Source: Clostridia bacterium
GTDB lineage: Bacteria > Bacillota > Clostridia > Oscillospirales > CAG-272
Assembly: GCA_017443595.1 (NCBI GenBank)
Contig: JAFSYU010000024.1
Coordinates: forward strand, 1 to 37,821
Direction: 5' to 3'
DNA length: 37,821 nt
Shown here piece after piece: positions 1-8,194 of this stretch. The position numbers and the translations under genes were made by a program. The notes under the pieces are model-generated. The model was not told the origin of the DNA, ran no database searches, and saw only the letters and a list, made by a program, of their open reading frames with translations. Each line of letters opens with the position of its first letter. Position 1 is the first letter of the stretch.

Positions 1-1
1 C

Positions 2-1000
2 AACCGCTGGGAATACGATATTGAATCCGACGACGTCGAATACGATTGCGAAAATGTTTTTGAGGTAACGTCATATAAAAACAAAGAAGCGGTCATATCC
101 GCTTACAGTATAACAAAATTTGTAGACTATAAAGATACGTTTTGCGGTATAATGAAATACGCAAGGGACAAATACGTCGAGGAGTGCGGTAACAATCAGT
201 GGCGTCTTGTTGACGTGCGCGACAAAATGAAAGAAGCCGAAAAGCTTGCGGCGACCGAAAAACAGAAAGCGTGGTTCAAGACGGCGTACGATGTTATGAA
301 CAGGATATTCGATACCGACCCGGAGATCACACCGGACTGTAAGGAAAAAGGTCTGTGGAATTTTTTCAACACGTATAATGCAAAAAGAAGTGGCGGCAAA
401 GTCTGCGTTTATGACAGATATACGGAATCATTTGAGTGGAAGGACAGTTTAAAAGGAACTCAGCCGTTTAGATTGCTCTATAATTTTCTGTACAGTATCA
501 TACAAAGCGGTACCGGCTGCGTATGGTGTGACAAATGGACGCCCGGATATAACGGCAAGATCAACGTCGATTACTACGGCACCGCCGTAAGCACCGATCT
601 GTCCGTCGCCGAAAACGAGCGTGTGATAACGCCGGCGGGTACGTTTGACGATTGCCGGCACGTATGCCTTGACGTGTCGGGCTACGGAGGCGGTCTCGGT
701 TATTTCGGCGGGCATATGGAGTGCTGGTACGCGGAGGGCGTCGGACTTGTAAAATACAAACGTCCGGTAAACGATACGGTCGAAAACGTCTGGGAGCTGA
801 CGGTGTACGAGGGCAAAGGTGACGGATTCTTCCCGATAAACGACGGACTTATGCGCCGCTACGAGCCGAAGGACATAGGCTCCGGCTGCCGCGGATTTGT
901 TGAATATACTTACGCTGCGGACGAGACCGGCACGACGATATTCAGAAACGCCTGCGGCGTGCAGAGCCGTGAAGAATACGAAAAAGCAAAAAACAAATAA
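2..1000 (+). CDS. Protein of unknown function, 5' end outside the window
   Basis: The reading frame is open from base 2 to the stop at 998-1000, so the first ATG at 152 is probably internal and the true start lies upstream of the window. I do not recognise the family with certainty. The last ~100 residues look like a beta-rich module: a stretch with AGTFDDC, several aromatic residues and the phrase WYAEGVGLVKY, which resembles the end of extracytoplasmic beta-barrel-like domains where a 'YA.GVGLVK' strand is common. Several cysteines (CVWC, CRHVC) are present. Codon use matches the neighbours. A strong terminator follows 31 bases after the stop. Because the N-terminus is missing, a signal peptide cannot be judged. 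Reality of the ORF is near certain; its function is open. Confidence 0.8.
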   Translation, partial: NRWEYDIESDDVEYDCENVFEVTSYKNKEAVISAYSITKFVDYKDTFCGIMKYARDKYVEECGNNQWRLVDVRDKMKEAEKLAATEKQKAWFKTAYDVMNRIFDTDPEITPDCKEKGLWNFFNTYNAKRSGGKVCVYDRYTESFEWKDSLKGTQPFRLLYNFLYSIIQSGTGCVWCDKWTPGYNGKINVDYYGTAVSTDLSVAENERVITPAGTFDDCRHVCLDVSGYGGGLGYFGGHMECWYAEGVGLVKYKRPVNDTVENVWELTVYEGKGDGFFPINDGLMRRYEPKDIGSGCRGFVEYTYAADETGTTIFRNACGVQSREEYEKAKNK

Positions 1001-1031
1001 GCGTAGATCCCTTTTATAACAGAACAAAGAT

Positions 1032-1063
1032 CCCGGCGGATAACAGTTCCGCCGGGTTTTTTT
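1032..1063 (+). terminator. Rho-independent terminator of the first gene
   Basis: A perfect 9-bp stem (CCCGGCGGA at 1032-1040 with TCCGCCGGG at 1048-1056) with a 7-nt loop is followed by seven T. It lies between two convergent genes. The minus-strand flank is only moderately T-rich, so it may serve the S41-dockerin gene less efficiently. Confidence 0.9.
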
Positions 1064-1072
1064 ATTTACTGT

Positions 1073-3046
1073 TTACGCCGTGCTTACCGCGCGGAACATA
1101 AGCGTTACGTCTTTGTTGTTTACCTTGCCGTCTTTGTTAAAATCGTAAACTCTGATATAATCCGGCTTGAGCGCCGCGGAAACGTATCTGAAAAGCAGCG
1201 CGACGTCTTTGTTGTTTATTTCTCCGTCGTCGTCCGCGTCGCCTCTGTTGTAAAACGCGTCTATAAGCGCGCCTATCGCTTCAAAATCGTAAAAACCGTC
1301 GTAGTCGTAAAATCCCGCCGCGTCCGGATCGGTAACGCCGTATTTTGTAAGATCTGCGCCGTTTGAAAACGGCTTTCGGAGATCCTCGTCCACCGGTGCG
1401 CCGTCGTCCGCGTCGTTTCCGTCTTCATTTATGAATTTGTAAAAATTTGATACGTAGTAAAATCCGCATTCGGGCGTATACAGCTTTGCGATGCTGCACG
1501 TGCCGCCGCCGCTCTGCTCGCCGAGGATCATTATGCCGTTTTCTTTTGCAAGCACGGGGAGAAGGTTGCCGCACGAGAACGATGTGCGCGAGGTAAGTAT
1601 CGCAAAATTGAGATCGTATACGAGCTGTCTGTCAAGATCGTTGAATTTGCCGTCACGGTTTAAGTCTATCTTCGTTTTTGTGCGGAACACGTTGCCCGTT
1701 ACGGTGAAAAGCGCGCCGCTCGTCGCCGTTGCCGATCTTGTAATGCCGTTTGTAAGCATTGCTATGATGTAGTCGAGCACGCCGGTGCTTCCGCCCGTAT
1801 TCGTTGATATATCTATAAGAAAGTTTTCACAGCCGTGTTCTTTTGCATAGTCGAGCGACCACTTGAACGGATCTATTACAGCGTTGTCAAAACTGTCAAA
1901 AGAGAATACGGCGGTGCTGCCGCATACAAGGAAAGTCGCTGTACCGTTCCATTCCTTTACTTTTTCATATTTTTTATATTCATTCTTTTTTGTGTTTGCT
2001 ATCAGCTCGTTTTTGACAACGGAAATATCGGATACGGAGCACGCCTGCCGCGCCATTTTCCACTTTGATTCGTTTGAGCTTTTGAATTTTGCGTTCCATA
2101 TAAGACCGAATGCGGAATAAGGATAAGTCCGCGCCGCGACTACCGGATCGTAATAAAGCACGGTATGCCCGCCGTCGTAGAACACGTCCGACAGACTGCA
2201 CAGACCCAAGTAGAAATCAACAAGAGAGGTTGATTTAAGCAGTTCTTTTGCCGCCCTCGTGTTGTCGCTGTATTCGTCAAGAGTTTTGTCAAAGCCTTTT
2301 TCTGTAACGCTTTGCGCCGCCTCAGCCTTTGACGGAGCACCGTAAAAATAATCCATCTGGAAACAAAGCTCGTTATACGCGTATTCCGCCATTTTGCTGC
2401 TGCGGATTATGTTTTCGTATACGGAGCTGCGGTCAAAATATCCGTCAGCCGAACCGCCGTCCATCGTGTGCAGAAAGTACAGCTTGCCGTCCACGTATTC
2501 AGCCGCGTTATACGTAAGCATGAATATATCGTTTAAGACGCTGACGGGAAAATAAAGATTTCCCTCATACTCTATTATGTCTATCCCGTATTTTGCAAGA
2601 TCGAGCTGAAGCGGTTTCAGATCGTCGTTATAATACGACTCGGAGCCGCTCGTGTAGTCCGTTTCAAGCGAGGAGCCTTCGTAATATACACCGTACAGCA
2701 AAAACGTTTCGTATAGATCAAAGCAAACGGTGTCGTTCACCGTGTCCGCGGTCATAATTCCGGTAGTGCCGGATACGGCAAAAGTTCCGTCGCCGTTGTT
2801 TATAAGCGTACGGCTTATGACGTAAGTATGCGCAAAATAATCCATTACGTTGATATACGGTAATTCCGGCAGATCGGAATTGAAAAGGCACGCTGTCGTG
2901 GTTGTTTTATCCATGCTGTAAAGGTACGTGGTTATATTCTTTTTTGTGTACGCACCGCCGCCGCCCAATGCCAGAGCGGGCGCGGATGATGCGAATATGA
3001 ATATGAAGACCAGGATCGCTGCTGCGACCGAAATAAGCTTTTTCAT
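1073..3046 (-). CDS. Secreted S41-like protease-family protein with C-terminal type I dockerin
   Basis: 657 residues. Residues 1-27 form a signal peptide (MKK, a hydrophobic core rich in A/I/F, then an APALA-type cleavage region). The middle (about residues 370-560) has S41 (C-terminal processing/tricorn-like) peptidase hallmarks: a strand-loop LIDISTNTGGSTG near residue 412 and the nucleophile region TSFSCGN near residue 490, followed by GIMILGEQSGGG. The rest of a catalytic set cannot be assigned by eye. An internal LNRDGKFNDLDRQ looks like a calcium-loop insert. Residues ~600-657 are a type I dockerin with two calcium-loop repeats (GDADDDGEINNKDVALLF and DFNKDGKVNNKDVTLMF). A dockerin normally attaches a secreted enzyme to a cohesin scaffoldin; no cohesin is in this window. 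The start ATG has a GGGAG ribosome site upstream. Precise substrate is unknown. Confidence 0.88.
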   Translation of the reverse strand: MKKLISVAAAILVFIFIFASSAPALALGGGGAYTKKNITTYLYSMDKTTTTACLFNSDLPELPYINVMDYFAHTYVISRTLINNGDGTFAVSGTTGIMTADTVNDTVCFDLYETFLLYGVYYEGSSLETDYTSGSESYYNDDLKPLQLDLAKYGIDIIEYEGNLYFPVSVLNDIFMLTYNAAEYVDGKLYFLHTMDGGSADGYFDRSSVYENIIRSSKMAEYAYNELCFQMDYFYGAPSKAEAAQSVTEKGFDKTLDEYSDNTRAAKELLKSTSLVDFYLGLCSLSDVFYDGGHTVLYYDPVVAARTYPYSAFGLIWNAKFKSSNESKWKMARQACSVSDISVVKNELIANTKKNEYKKYEKVKEWNGTATFLVCGSTAVFSFDSFDNAVIDPFKWSLDYAKEHGCENFLIDISTNTGGSTGVLDYIIAMLTNGITRSATATSGALFTVTGNVFRTKTKIDLNRDGKFNDLDRQLVYDLNFAILTSRTSFSCGNLLPVLAKENGIMILGEQSGGGTCSIAKLYTPECGFYYVSNFYKFINEDGNDADDGAPVDEDLRKPFSNGADLTKYGVTDPDAAGFYDYDGFYDFEAIGALIDAFYNRGDADDDGEINNKDVALLFRYVSAALKPDYIRVYDFNKDGKVNNKDVTLMFRAVSTA

Positions 3047-3094
3047 TATGACAGATCTCCCGAAACGGTGTGGGCGGTTTTATTTAATACGCCT

Positions 3095-3123
3095 ATTATA
3101 TCACAAATTTCAGCAAATTACAA
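3095..3123 (-). promoter_or_regulatory. Sigma-A promoter for the S41-dockerin gene
   Basis: Read on the minus strand: -35 TTGTAA (3118-3123), 17-bp spacer, -10 TATAAT (3095-3100), about 50 bp upstream of the ATG. Confidence 0.7.
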
Positions 3124-3162
3124 TACGTTTGCCGCGATAAAGACCGAATTTACAAATTCACG

Positions 3163-3188
3163 AAAAAAGCAGACTGTACGCAGTCTGC
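3163..3188 (-). terminator. Terminator of the S24 repressor gene
   Basis: On the minus strand GCAGACT pairs with AGTCTGC (3169-3175 / 3182-3188, 6-nt loop) and is followed by six T. It lies 21 bases past the repressor stop and ahead of the next promoter. Confidence 0.85.
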
Positions 3189-3209
3189 CCTTTCTGTATG
3201 AAATTCAAA

Positions 3210-3917
3210 TTACTGTTTGCTCACCGTGCCGAGCACGAGTCCGAGGCAGCGGATATCGTCGTTTTCTTTAAAAATAATATCCTTATAATCCGGGTTAACG
3301 GAACGCAGACGGTCGCCGCCGAATTTTTTGATGTAGCTTTCGCCGTTGTATAAGAATATGCCTACCTTGCCCACGGGTATCTCTCCGCACGATTCAACTA
3401 TAACTATATCCCCGTCAAAATAACGCGGCTCCATACTGTTCCCGGAAACGCGCACGGCGTAATCAGCGCGGTCCGTCACGTCGTTTACAAGAAGGGAAAT
3501 GGTGCTTGAATGAGCCGAGTCAAGGAAAGAGCCGAGGCCGGCGGATACCGGTACGTCGTATATGAATATTTTTCTCTTTAATCCGACGTCGGACGCCGCG
3601 CGTCTCGCTTCCGCCTCCATACGTGCAAGCTCCGCTTCCGCTGCCTGAAGTACGGCTTCGCGTCCTTTTTTGTCTAAGAGTATGAATTTATTTGTAATGG
3701 CCGCCGTGTCCGCGTCAGTCTTGCCGTCACAGAGATACGCTACGGTCGTGCCGAGCGCGGCGGCGATTTTTTCAAGCGTGTCTAACTTGGGTTTATCCGT
3801 CTGGCCGGACAGCAGTTTGTTCAGCGTGCCGAGCGGTACGCCGGAACGTTTTGCCAGCTCTTTTGTGTTGGTGCCGTTTTTCTTTTTTAATTCTTTTACT
3901 CTTTCATACCATTCCAT
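3210..3917 (-). CDS. CI/LexA-like repressor: XRE helix-turn-helix plus S24 self-cleavage domain
   Basis: 235 residues. Residues 5-66 are an XRE/Cro-CI DNA-binding domain (TKELAKRSGVPLGTLNKLLSG recognition region). A helical linker (~80-110) leads to an S24/LexA-type domain: likely cleavage bond A126-G127 in VSAGLGSF, nucleophile S161 in GNSMEP, and general-base lysine K197 or K198 in YIKKFGG. Known members either cleave themselves when RecA filaments form (LexA, CI) or use the fold only for dimerisation; the intact A-G, Ser and Lys suggest real self-cleavage. The start ATG has a GGGAGAG site. It is divergent from a small membrane protein, with palindromic operator-like sequences in that gene's promoter, so it probably represses that gene. 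The family assignment is solid; target and inducer are inferred. Confidence 0.93.
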   Translation of the reverse strand: MEWYERVKELKKKNGTNTKELAKRSGVPLGTLNKLLSGQTDKPKLDTLEKIAAALGTTVAYLCDGKTDADTAAITNKFILLDKKGREAVLQAAEAELARMEAEARRAASDVGLKRKIFIYDVPVSAGLGSFLDSAHSSTISLLVNDVTDRADYAVRVSGNSMEPRYFDGDIVIVESCGEIPVGKVGIFLYNGESYIKKFGGDRLRSVNPDYKDIIFKENDDIRCLGLVLGTVSKQ

Positions 3918-3954
3918 AGAAGCTCTCCCGTCATAAAATCGATTTTACGATAAT

Positions 3955-3983
3955 ATAATAACCTAAAAAGAGTGATTTGTCAA
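3955..3983 (-). promoter_or_regulatory. Promoter of the S24 repressor gene
   Basis: Minus strand: -35 TTGACA (3978-3983), 17-bp spacer, -10 TATTAT (3955-3960). It is divergent from the promoter at 4025-4053, with the two -35 boxes about 40 bp apart. Confidence 0.75.
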
Positions 3984-4024
3984 GACCTTTTGGAAAAAAA
4001 GTTGAAAAAATTTACCAAAAAGTA

Positions 4025-4053
4025 TTGACAAATGCCGAAAACGGTAGTATAAT
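4025..4053 (+). promoter_or_regulatory. Consensus sigma-A promoter of the small membrane protein
   Basis: -35 TTGACA (4025-4030), 17-bp spacer, -10 TATAAT (4048-4053): a full consensus match. Such a strong promoter would need tight repression, and one operator-like palindrome lies within its spacer. Confidence 0.88.
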
Positions 4054-4079
4054 AGGCTCAAAAAATAACCGAAATCGGT
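4035..4079. promoter_or_regulatory. Pair of operator-like inverted repeats
   Basis: CCGAAAACGG (4035-4044) lies between the -35 and -10 boxes, and ACCGAAATCGGT (4068-4079) lies just after the expected start of transcription. Their centres are 34 bp apart. Both fit (A/G)CCGA-N2-(T/A)CGGT. A weaker ACCAAAAAGT occurs at 4014-4023. By position and symmetry they are likely binding sites of the adjacent S24 repressor; this is inferred. Confidence 0.65.
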
Positions 4080-4096
4080 AAAAAATGGAGAAAATC

Positions 4097-4447
4097 ATGG
4101 ATAGCGTAAGAGAATTTAACGTAAATATAAAAAGAGAAGTAAGCGTAAAAGAGATAGCGGCGGTGATCGCGCACGAATCGTTTGAAGCGGTAAAGACGTT
4201 TTTCGAGTTTCTGCTTTATATCGCTGAGTACGCGATAAGCGCGGTATACAGAGCTGTCAAGTCGGAGAAAGCCGCGTATATCATAGGAAAATATAAAAGA
4301 GTCGTTTTAGGCGTATCCGCGGGATTCGTGCTTTTTGCCGCGATAGGCATTATCGGCGGTATGGAAGCCGGACTCATTTCGCTCGGCGTCGGCGCGCCGG
4401 TCGCCGCAGGGCTTATCCTTGCGTTCAGACTGCTTGGTAAAAGATAA
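4097..4447 (+). CDS. Small membrane protein under a strong repressible promoter
   Basis: 116 residues from ATG 4097, which has GGAG six bases upstream; the ATG at 4085 (120 residues) overlaps that site and has no ribosome site of its own. The N-terminal ~60 residues look amphipathic and helical, with an aromatic/hydrophobic stretch (FFEFLLYIAEYAI). Residues ~73-113 hold two hydrophobic segments (VVLGVSAGFVLFAAIGIIGG and a glycine/alanine-rich second one) ending in a basic KR tail, a hairpin-like membrane topology. I recognise no family. The position next to a CI/LexA-like repressor, a perfect promoter, operator-like repeats and its own terminator suggest a single-gene stress- or damage-induced membrane protein. 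Function is unknown; a holin-like or envelope-stress role is only a guess. Confidence 0.82.
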   Translation: MDSVREFNVNIKREVSVKEIAAVIAHESFEAVKTFFEFLLYIAEYAISAVYRAVKSEKAAYIIGKYKRVVLGVSAGFVLFAAIGIIGGMEAGLISLGVGAPVAAGLILAFRLLGKR

Positions 4448-4461
4448 AAATAATACGGTAA

Positions 4462-4487
4462 GGGCTGCCGCGCGGCAGCCCTTTTTT
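4462..4487 (+). terminator. Terminator after the small membrane protein
   Basis: A perfect 20-nt G/C palindrome (4462-4481, arms GGGCTGCC / GGCAGCCC) is followed by six T, 14 bases after the stop codon. Confidence 0.93.
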
Positions 4488-4502
4488 ATGCTGAGAAAGC
4501 TT

Positions 4503-4578
4503 GAATTCAGAATTAAGAATTCGGAATTCAGAAGGTACGGAGCCGGTTTTCCGTAGGGTAGGGGTCTGCCCTCCGTCG
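4503..4578. repeat. Dispersed intergenic repeat, copy 1
   Basis: Two modules. The first is built on repeated GAATTC / CAGAATT words (4503-4533). The second is a G/C-rich palindrome, CCGTAGGGTAGGGGTCTGCC and onward (4551-4578). Related modules recur at 5931-6120 and 9455-9513. The space 4488-4626 holds nothing else I can identify. Confidence 0.6.
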
Positions 4579-4626
4579 AAATCTGTACTGCATAAAGGCT
4601 CGTGCCGCCCATGCCGGATGCGGCGG

Positions 4627-5820
4627 TCAGATCAGCTTTTTCACCCTTTCAGCCAGGGCGATGAAGCGGGGATCCTTGCGTACCGGATCGAACCACGCCC
4701 ACCCCGGATCCGTCATCATGCGGCCGTAATCAACCTTCGGGAAGACCGACCACGCCTCGCGTACGCCGGGCGCGACGTCGGCGGAATAGTACAGCATGGC
4801 TTCCTTCCAGTTATTTCCTCTTTTTTCGATTTTTACCGTCAGTGTCGGCAGCGCGGGAGAGCGGCTTTCAAGGATCGTACCGTTAGGCGCAGTACATATC
4901 TGCTCTATCAGGCTTACCGTGTCCTCCATGGTTTGCAGCGCCTCGTCCGTTCTGCCGAGAGTCGCCAAATAACACGAACGCAGCTCGCCCAAGATGATAC
5001 GCGCACTTGCGAAAACGTCCGGCTTCAGTCCGCAGGTTATCGGATGATCGGCTGTCGGAGTTTCGTTTGTAAGCGCGTGCAGAAAATCAAGAAAGATATT
5101 GTTTTTCCAAAAGGCGAAATTCACGTCGTTCGGCGCACGCCATTCCTTCCACGGAAGCGAGCCGTCCAACAACTCGTTTAGCAGCTTGAACAGTCTTTTC
5201 TGGCGGAATATCTCAACCTTGTCAAACTGATCGAGATACAGATAGCGCTCGTAGAGCATCGCGTCGCGCGTTTCGTCTTCATCGGTCGCGTATTTGTCAA
5301 GAAAAGCCGGGACGTCTTTTTCATCCATAAGACAGACGTAATCGCCGATGGCGAGCGATTTTGCGACGGCGTCCGGATCGTTTGCAAAAAACAGATCCGC
5401 TGATTTTTTCAGTTCCTCTTTAAGCCCCGGCGTTTTTTTGACGTCGGAGCAATACAGCTTGCCGCACAGAGTGCCGAAGGTATGATTTTCTTCGGCGAAA
5501 CGCGCGTCGTACTCGTTGCGAACGGCGCGTATGATCTCAATGGCGCGATCCGAGCCGTCCTCCGGCAGATCGATCACCTCGCTCATCAACGCTTTGAATC
5601 TCGCTTTCTTTTCTTCCTCGGGTATTCCGAAAAGGTAATCTGTTGAGACGTTGAAATAACGCGCGATGACCGGCAGCATTTCAACGTCGGGGTAGGTGAC
5701 GCAGTTTTCCCAGCGGGAGACCGACTGGAACGACACGCCGAGCGATTCGGCAAACTGTTCCTGCGTCAGATTCTTGCTTTTCCGCAGCTCGCGGATGTTT
5801 TTTCCTAAATATTCGTTCAT
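4627..5820 (-). CDS. XRE-family transcriptional regulator with long helical C-terminal region
   Basis: 397 residues. Residues 4-66 are a classic XRE helix-turn-helix (IRELRKSKNLTQEQFAESLG, then VSFQSVSRWEN) ending in the common STDYLFGI. The remaining ~330 residues are rich in predicted helices and resemble TPR-like sensory regions in related Firmicute regulators, with a C-terminal WAWFDPVRKDPRF phrase like those closing TPR domains. Ligand or peptide partner is unknown. ATG 5818-5820 has GAGAGG upstream and a sigma-A promoter. It stands alone, facing away from the solute-binding protein gene, so it could regulate that gene, but no operator is obvious. Confidence 0.88.
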   Translation of the reverse strand: MNEYLGKNIRELRKSKNLTQEQFAESLGVSFQSVSRWENCVTYPDVEMLPVIARYFNVSTDYLFGIPEEEKKARFKALMSEVIDLPEDGSDRAIEIIRAVRNEYDARFAEENHTFGTLCGKLYCSDVKKTPGLKEELKKSADLFFANDPDAVAKSLAIGDYVCLMDEKDVPAFLDKYATDEDETRDAMLYERYLYLDQFDKVEIFRQKRLFKLLNELLDGSLPWKEWRAPNDVNFAFWKNNIFLDFLHALTNETPTADHPITCGLKPDVFASARIILGELRSCYLATLGRTDEALQTMEDTVSLIEQICTAPNGTILESRSPALPTLTVKIEKRGNNWKEAMLYYSADVAPGVREAWSVFPKVDYGRMMTDPGWAWFDPVRKDPRFIALAERVKKLI

Positions 5821-5860
5821 TTTGAACCTCTCAGTTTGTTATTCAGGCGCCTGTGATTAT

Positions 5861-5888
5861 AGTATATCATATTTTTTGCAAATGTAAA
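5861..5888 (-). promoter_or_regulatory. Promoter of the XRE regulator
   Basis: Minus strand: -35 TTTACA (5883-5888), 16-bp spacer, -10 TATACT (5861-5866). Confidence 0.6.
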
Positions 5889-5930
5889 TATCTCATTTTA
5901 TGAAAATTGTTCTCAGTATGAGTGAATTAA

Positions 5931-6120
5931 CGGCGGGAGGGGGATCCCTCCCCTGCGGATCACCGTCTCCGTTCCTTTGAATTTCGAATTTACGGCGGGA
6001 GCAAGCCCCCGCCCTACGGGAAACCGGCCCCGTACTTTCTGAATTTTGGATTCGTAATTCTGAATTTCACGGACGAGCAATGCTCGCCCATACCGGTTAA
6101 ATTCTGAATTTTGTTCGGTT
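5931..6120. repeat. Cluster of dispersed intergenic repeats, copy 2
   Basis: The long gap 5821-6289 holds two promoters and this cluster. It contains a GGGAGGG/CCCTCCC palindrome (5935-5952), CGGCGGGAGCAAGCCCCCGC and onward (5994-6020, the inverse complement of a module at 9484-9509), CAGAATT/AATTCTGAATT words, and GGACGAGCAATGCTCGCCC (6071-6089), whose core recurs at 11195-11215. No coding potential is credible here. Confidence 0.65.
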
Positions 6121-6186
6121 TGCGGTAAAATTAACGTAAAAAATATAAAAAAAATGTAAATCTTCATAAAATTAACGCCTCTTGTA

Positions 6187-6214
6187 TTGATTATATTTTT
6201 TTTAATGCTATAAT
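6187..6214 (+). promoter_or_regulatory. Promoter of the solute-binding protein gene
   Basis: -35 TTGATT (6187-6192), 16-bp spacer, -10 TATAAT (6209-6214) preceded by TGC (extended -10). The leader to the ATG is about 70 nt. Confidence 0.75.
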
Positions 6215-6289
6215 ATAAAGGTAAAAATGCCGGTTTGTGCTTATTCCGGCAGTATCAATCACGGGCTTTCCCCGTTTGGAGGTCACTTA

Positions 6290-8155
6290 ATGAAAAAAAT
6301 TATAGCCCTGCTTTTGTGTCTTGCAACAGTTGCCGCGGTATTTGCTTCATGCACCGCTCGCGATGAGGATGACAAAGGCGCGATAGTCAATATGTATCTT
6401 TTCAATGAGATACGTAACTTTGACCCGCTTTACGCGTATACCAACGAAGCTTCGCTGGAACACGACGGTGAAGACAGCAACGGCAACGCCATGTTCCTGT
6501 CCAAGCTCTACGCCAACGCTGAGGCGGTGGAGCTGCTCGGTCTGCTTTACGAAGGTCTTTTCAGGCTCAATTCAGACGGCAAGGTGGAAAAAGCTCTGTG
6601 CAAGAACTATGAATACATAAAGAAAGAAAATGCGGATAAACCCGAGAAAAACGTGTATATGCTCCGCATAACGCTCCGCGACACGAGATGGAGCGACAAT
6701 ACTAAAGTCTCCGCCAACGACTTTATATTCACGGTAAAAAGAATACTCGATCCCGGTATATCCTGTGACGCGGCGGTCCTGCTTTACGATATAAAGAACG
6801 CCAAGCTCGTTAAGTCCGGCGATATCTCGCGCGACAGGCTCGGCATCTCGTCTCCGGATACGGAAACCATAGAGATAGAATTTGAAAAAGATATAAACGT
6901 TGACAGATTTTTGGAAGTGCTCGCCAGCCCGATACTCGTACCGCTGCGCGAAAACAAAGTTGACGCACACGAGACTGACGACAAGGGCGAGCTTATATAC
7001 GGCGCCGACGGTATGCCCGCCACGAGCAAAGACTGGGCGACCGTTGCAACGTCCCTCGTCTGCTCAGGTCCGTTCTTTATAAGAAAGCTTGAAAGCGATC
7101 TCAACATGGAATGGGCTCTTGAAAGAAATAAATACTATTCCGCAAAAGAGGGCAAAGAAGAAGCTCCCGACAAGTACGTAACGCCGTACAAGATAATCAT
7201 ACACTACGATTTCACGCTTGACGACGTGCTCAAAGCGTATAACGAAGGCACGCTGTTCTACGTAGGCGCCCTGACAGCCGAGGCGTTTGAGCAGTATAAG
7301 GATCAGCTTACGATAAACGACACGTTCTCCGTCGGTTCATATATGTTCAATCCGAACAGTGAGCTTATGCAGAATCCCGCGGTACGCCGCGCTCTGTCGC
7401 TTGCGCTTGACAGAAACGAGATGGCAAAATTCGTTACCGCGTCCGTTCCCGCCACGGGACTTATACCGCCCAAGGTATACGATACGGGTAAAAAGACGTC
7501 TTACAGAACGCAGTACGGTGACGTTATCAGCACGGAAGCCAATATTGACGAGGCAAAATCCGTTCTTAAAGCCGCCGGCATAAAAGGCGGAGATATAACT
7601 ATACTTGCCCGTAACTCTCAGCATACCAAAAACGACGAGGTCGGCATGGCTGATTACGCGAAGGCTCAGTGGGAAAAGCTCGGCTTCAACGTAACGGTCG
7701 ATTCAAAAGGCCGCAACCAGTATCAGCTCAAATTCAATGAAGGCGCGTACGACGTTCTGTATACAGACTGGCAGGCGTACTCCGTCAGACCGTTCAACAT
7801 GGTCGCTCCGTTCTCCATTTACTACTCCGGCTCGGCTCTTGACACGGAGCATCACAACTACGATCCCAAACCCAACCGCACCGGTTATTCAAATCCCGAT
7901 TACGACGCCATAATAGAAGCCGCCGCGGGCTTTGAAGAAGGAACGCGCGAAAGAAACGACAAAGTATATGAAGCGGAAAAGAAGCTTATGGAAGATATGC
8001 CCATAATCCCGCTCGTATTCTACCGCGATTACTATATGGTAAGCAAAGAGCTTTCCGGTATAACAGATACGTATTACAACTTCAAGGTCCTTACAAAGAT
8101 GAAGTTAAAGAATTATCACGACTACCTGCCCGCAGAGGAAACGGAAGCCGAATAA
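6290..8155 (+). CDS. Family 5 extracellular solute-binding lipoprotein (oligopeptide-type ABC transporter)
   Basis: 621 residues from ATG 6290, which has GGAGG at 6278-6282; the upstream in-frame ATG at 6227 lacks a site and would put 21 polar residues before the signal peptide. MKKIIALLLCLATVAAVFASC is a lipoprotein signal with lipidated C21. The mature part follows the OppA/DppA (SBP_bac_5) plan: an LLYEGLF motif near the N-terminus, TLRDTRWSDNTKVSANDFIFTVKR-type text, a NPAVRRALSLALDRNEMA region, and the end DMPIIPLVFYRDYYMV. It should capture peptides or similar solutes outside the membrane. No permease or ATPase genes adjoin it, so it is an orphan binding protein. An oxidoreductase gene follows after 39 bases and may be co-transcribed. 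Substrate unknown. Confidence 0.93.
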   Translation: MKKIIALLLCLATVAAVFASCTARDEDDKGAIVNMYLFNEIRNFDPLYAYTNEASLEHDGEDSNGNAMFLSKLYANAEAVELLGLLYEGLFRLNSDGKVEKALCKNYEYIKKENADKPEKNVYMLRITLRDTRWSDNTKVSANDFIFTVKRILDPGISCDAAVLLYDIKNAKLVKSGDISRDRLGISSPDTETIEIEFEKDINVDRFLEVLASPILVPLRENKVDAHETDDKGELIYGADGMPATSKDWATVATSLVCSGPFFIRKLESDLNMEWALERNKYYSAKEGKEEAPDKYVTPYKIIIHYDFTLDDVLKAYNEGTLFYVGALTAEAFEQYKDQLTINDTFSVGSYMFNPNSELMQNPAVRRALSLALDRNEMAKFVTASVPATGLIPPKVYDTGKKTSYRTQYGDVISTEANIDEAKSVLKAAGIKGGDITILARNSQHTKNDEVGMADYAKAQWEKLGFNVTVDSKGRNQYQLKFNEGAYDVLYTDWQAYSVRPFNMVAPFSIYYSGSALDTEHHNYDPKPNRTGYSNPDYDAIIEAAAGFEEGTRERNDKVYEAEKKLMEDMPIIPLVFYRDYYMVSKELSGITDTYYNFKVLTKMKLKNYHDYLPAEETEAE

Positions 8156-8194
8156 TTCTTGATAGAATAAAACTGAATAAGAGAGGGAAAAGCA

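Noticed and set aside
449..1027. 192-residue minus-strand ORF
   Set aside because: Antisense to the first gene and crosses into its terminator region; no ribosome site.
4501..5181. 226-residue plus-strand ORF
   Set aside because: It starts inside the dispersed repeat and runs antisense through the XRE regulator; it has no ribosome site and no domain.
5913..6167. 84-residue minus-strand ORF upstream of the solute-binding gene
   Set aside because: Made entirely of the dispersed palindromic repeats and flanking A/T-rich sequence.
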